From Fictibacillus sp. FJAT-27399 (GTDB lineage Bacteria; Bacillota; Bacilli; Bacillales; Fictibacillaceae): a stretch of DNA of 64,000 bases. Below are positions 63,264 through 64,000 of the stretch, one piece after another. Where the stretch lies: positions 813,365 through 877,364 of the forward strand of contig NZ_LMVC01000002.1 in the NCBI RefSeq assembly GCF_001510655.1. The letters are read 5' to 3'. A program made the translations under genes and the position numbers. Positions within the stretch are counted from its first letter, which is position 1, and every line of letters starts with the position of its first letter. The notes under the pieces are model-generated. The model had not been told where the DNA came from, did no database searches, and saw only the letters and a program-made list of their open reading frames with translations.

Positions 63264-63450
63264 TCATCTTTTTTCTAAGTATCGATATAATGTACTTCGA
63301 CTAACTCCTGTCATTTCTTTAATTTGGTTGATAGAATATCGCTTACTATCATACAAACTGATAGCTAGTTCCACCCTTTTTACTTCTTTTGGTGGTCTTC
63401 CTCCTTTTCTTCCTCTTGCTCGTGCAGCTTCTAAGCCTGATGAAATCCTG
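63264..63450 (-). pseudogene. C-terminal fragment of a serine recombinase (resolvase/invertase)
   Basis: The minus strand reads GLEAARARGRKGGRPPKEVK, then SINQIKEMTGVSRSTLYRYL and a stop, the linker and helix-turn-helix of Hin/resolvase-type recombinases. The catalytic serine domain is missing. It is a scrap of a mobile element next to the cold-shock gene. Confidence 0.75.

Positions 63451-64000
<550 letters not shown>

Overview
The window is from a low-GC, spore-forming Gram-positive bacterium of the Bacillaceae. Signs of this are strong AGGAGG-type ribosome sites, frequent TTG and GTG starts, a stressosome protein of the RsbR family, an RsbV-like antagonist, a YdeB-type CarD protein, TxpA/Bsr-like type I toxins, near-consensus CcpA (cre) boxes and a YqfL-type kinase/pyrophosphorylase at the left edge. 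I cannot name the species.

Layout. (1) 1-8740 is a sparse flank: partial yqfL, two holin-like type I toxins (one frameshifted), a His-rich repeat protein, a coat-like small protein, cardiolipin synthase, an RsbR paralogue and a VOC protein. (2) 8780-16000 is a gene graveyard: a broken IS4-type transposase and fragments of an MHS-type transporter, ketopantoate reductase, LigD, a PfkB kinase, a methyltransferase and a mobile-element primase. Among them sit three intact genes: CarD, a spermidine synthase-like enzyme and an RsbV-like protein. (3) 16296-26740 is an organic-acid locus: a tripartite tricarboxylate transporter (tctCBA), an FAD oxidoreductase, a LacI regulator with three matching operator sites, a HisD-family dehydrogenase, a pdxA remnant, an Nramp-like carrier and a scrambled second copy of the FAD oxidoreductase. 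(4) 27842-39738 is a second organic-acid locus: LysR, malate synthase G, malic enzyme, an FAH-family hydrolase, another FAD oxidoreductase, GntR, another Nramp-like carrier, an N-truncated DctA and a DASS transporter. (5) 40158-45808 is a TetR-controlled operon that looks like the lower valine/isobutyrate pathway: enoyl-CoA hydratase, iron alcohol dehydrogenase, methylmalonate-semialdehyde dehydrogenase and 3-hydroxyisobutyryl-CoA hydrolase. (6) 46285-60512 looks like a sigma-54 regulon: a PAS-AAA-HTH activator followed by three near-identical -24/-12 promoters. These would drive an AMP-forming acyl-CoA ligase, an ADP-forming acyl-CoA synthetase with a complete HAAT/Liv-type ABC importer and an SdhAB-like two-subunit flavoprotein, and an enoyl-CoA hydratase with an OsmC protein. 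(7) 60851-64000 holds an MFS transporter, a hypothetical protein, a recombinase remnant and the start of a cold-shock gene.

How it fits together. Regions 3-6 form a catabolic island for carboxylic acids, with at least five uptake systems and five dedicated regulators. The most interesting part is region 6. Two of its sigma-54 promoters carry the same dyad (TAAGTCAW-N7-WTGACTTR), each ending exactly 70 bases before the -24 element, so one activator probably controls uptake, CoA activation, oxidation and hydration of an unidentified acid. The repeated pairing of a PF12831-type FAD oxidoreductase with an Nramp-like carrier that lacks the metal-binding DPGN motif is the second candidate for an undescribed system.
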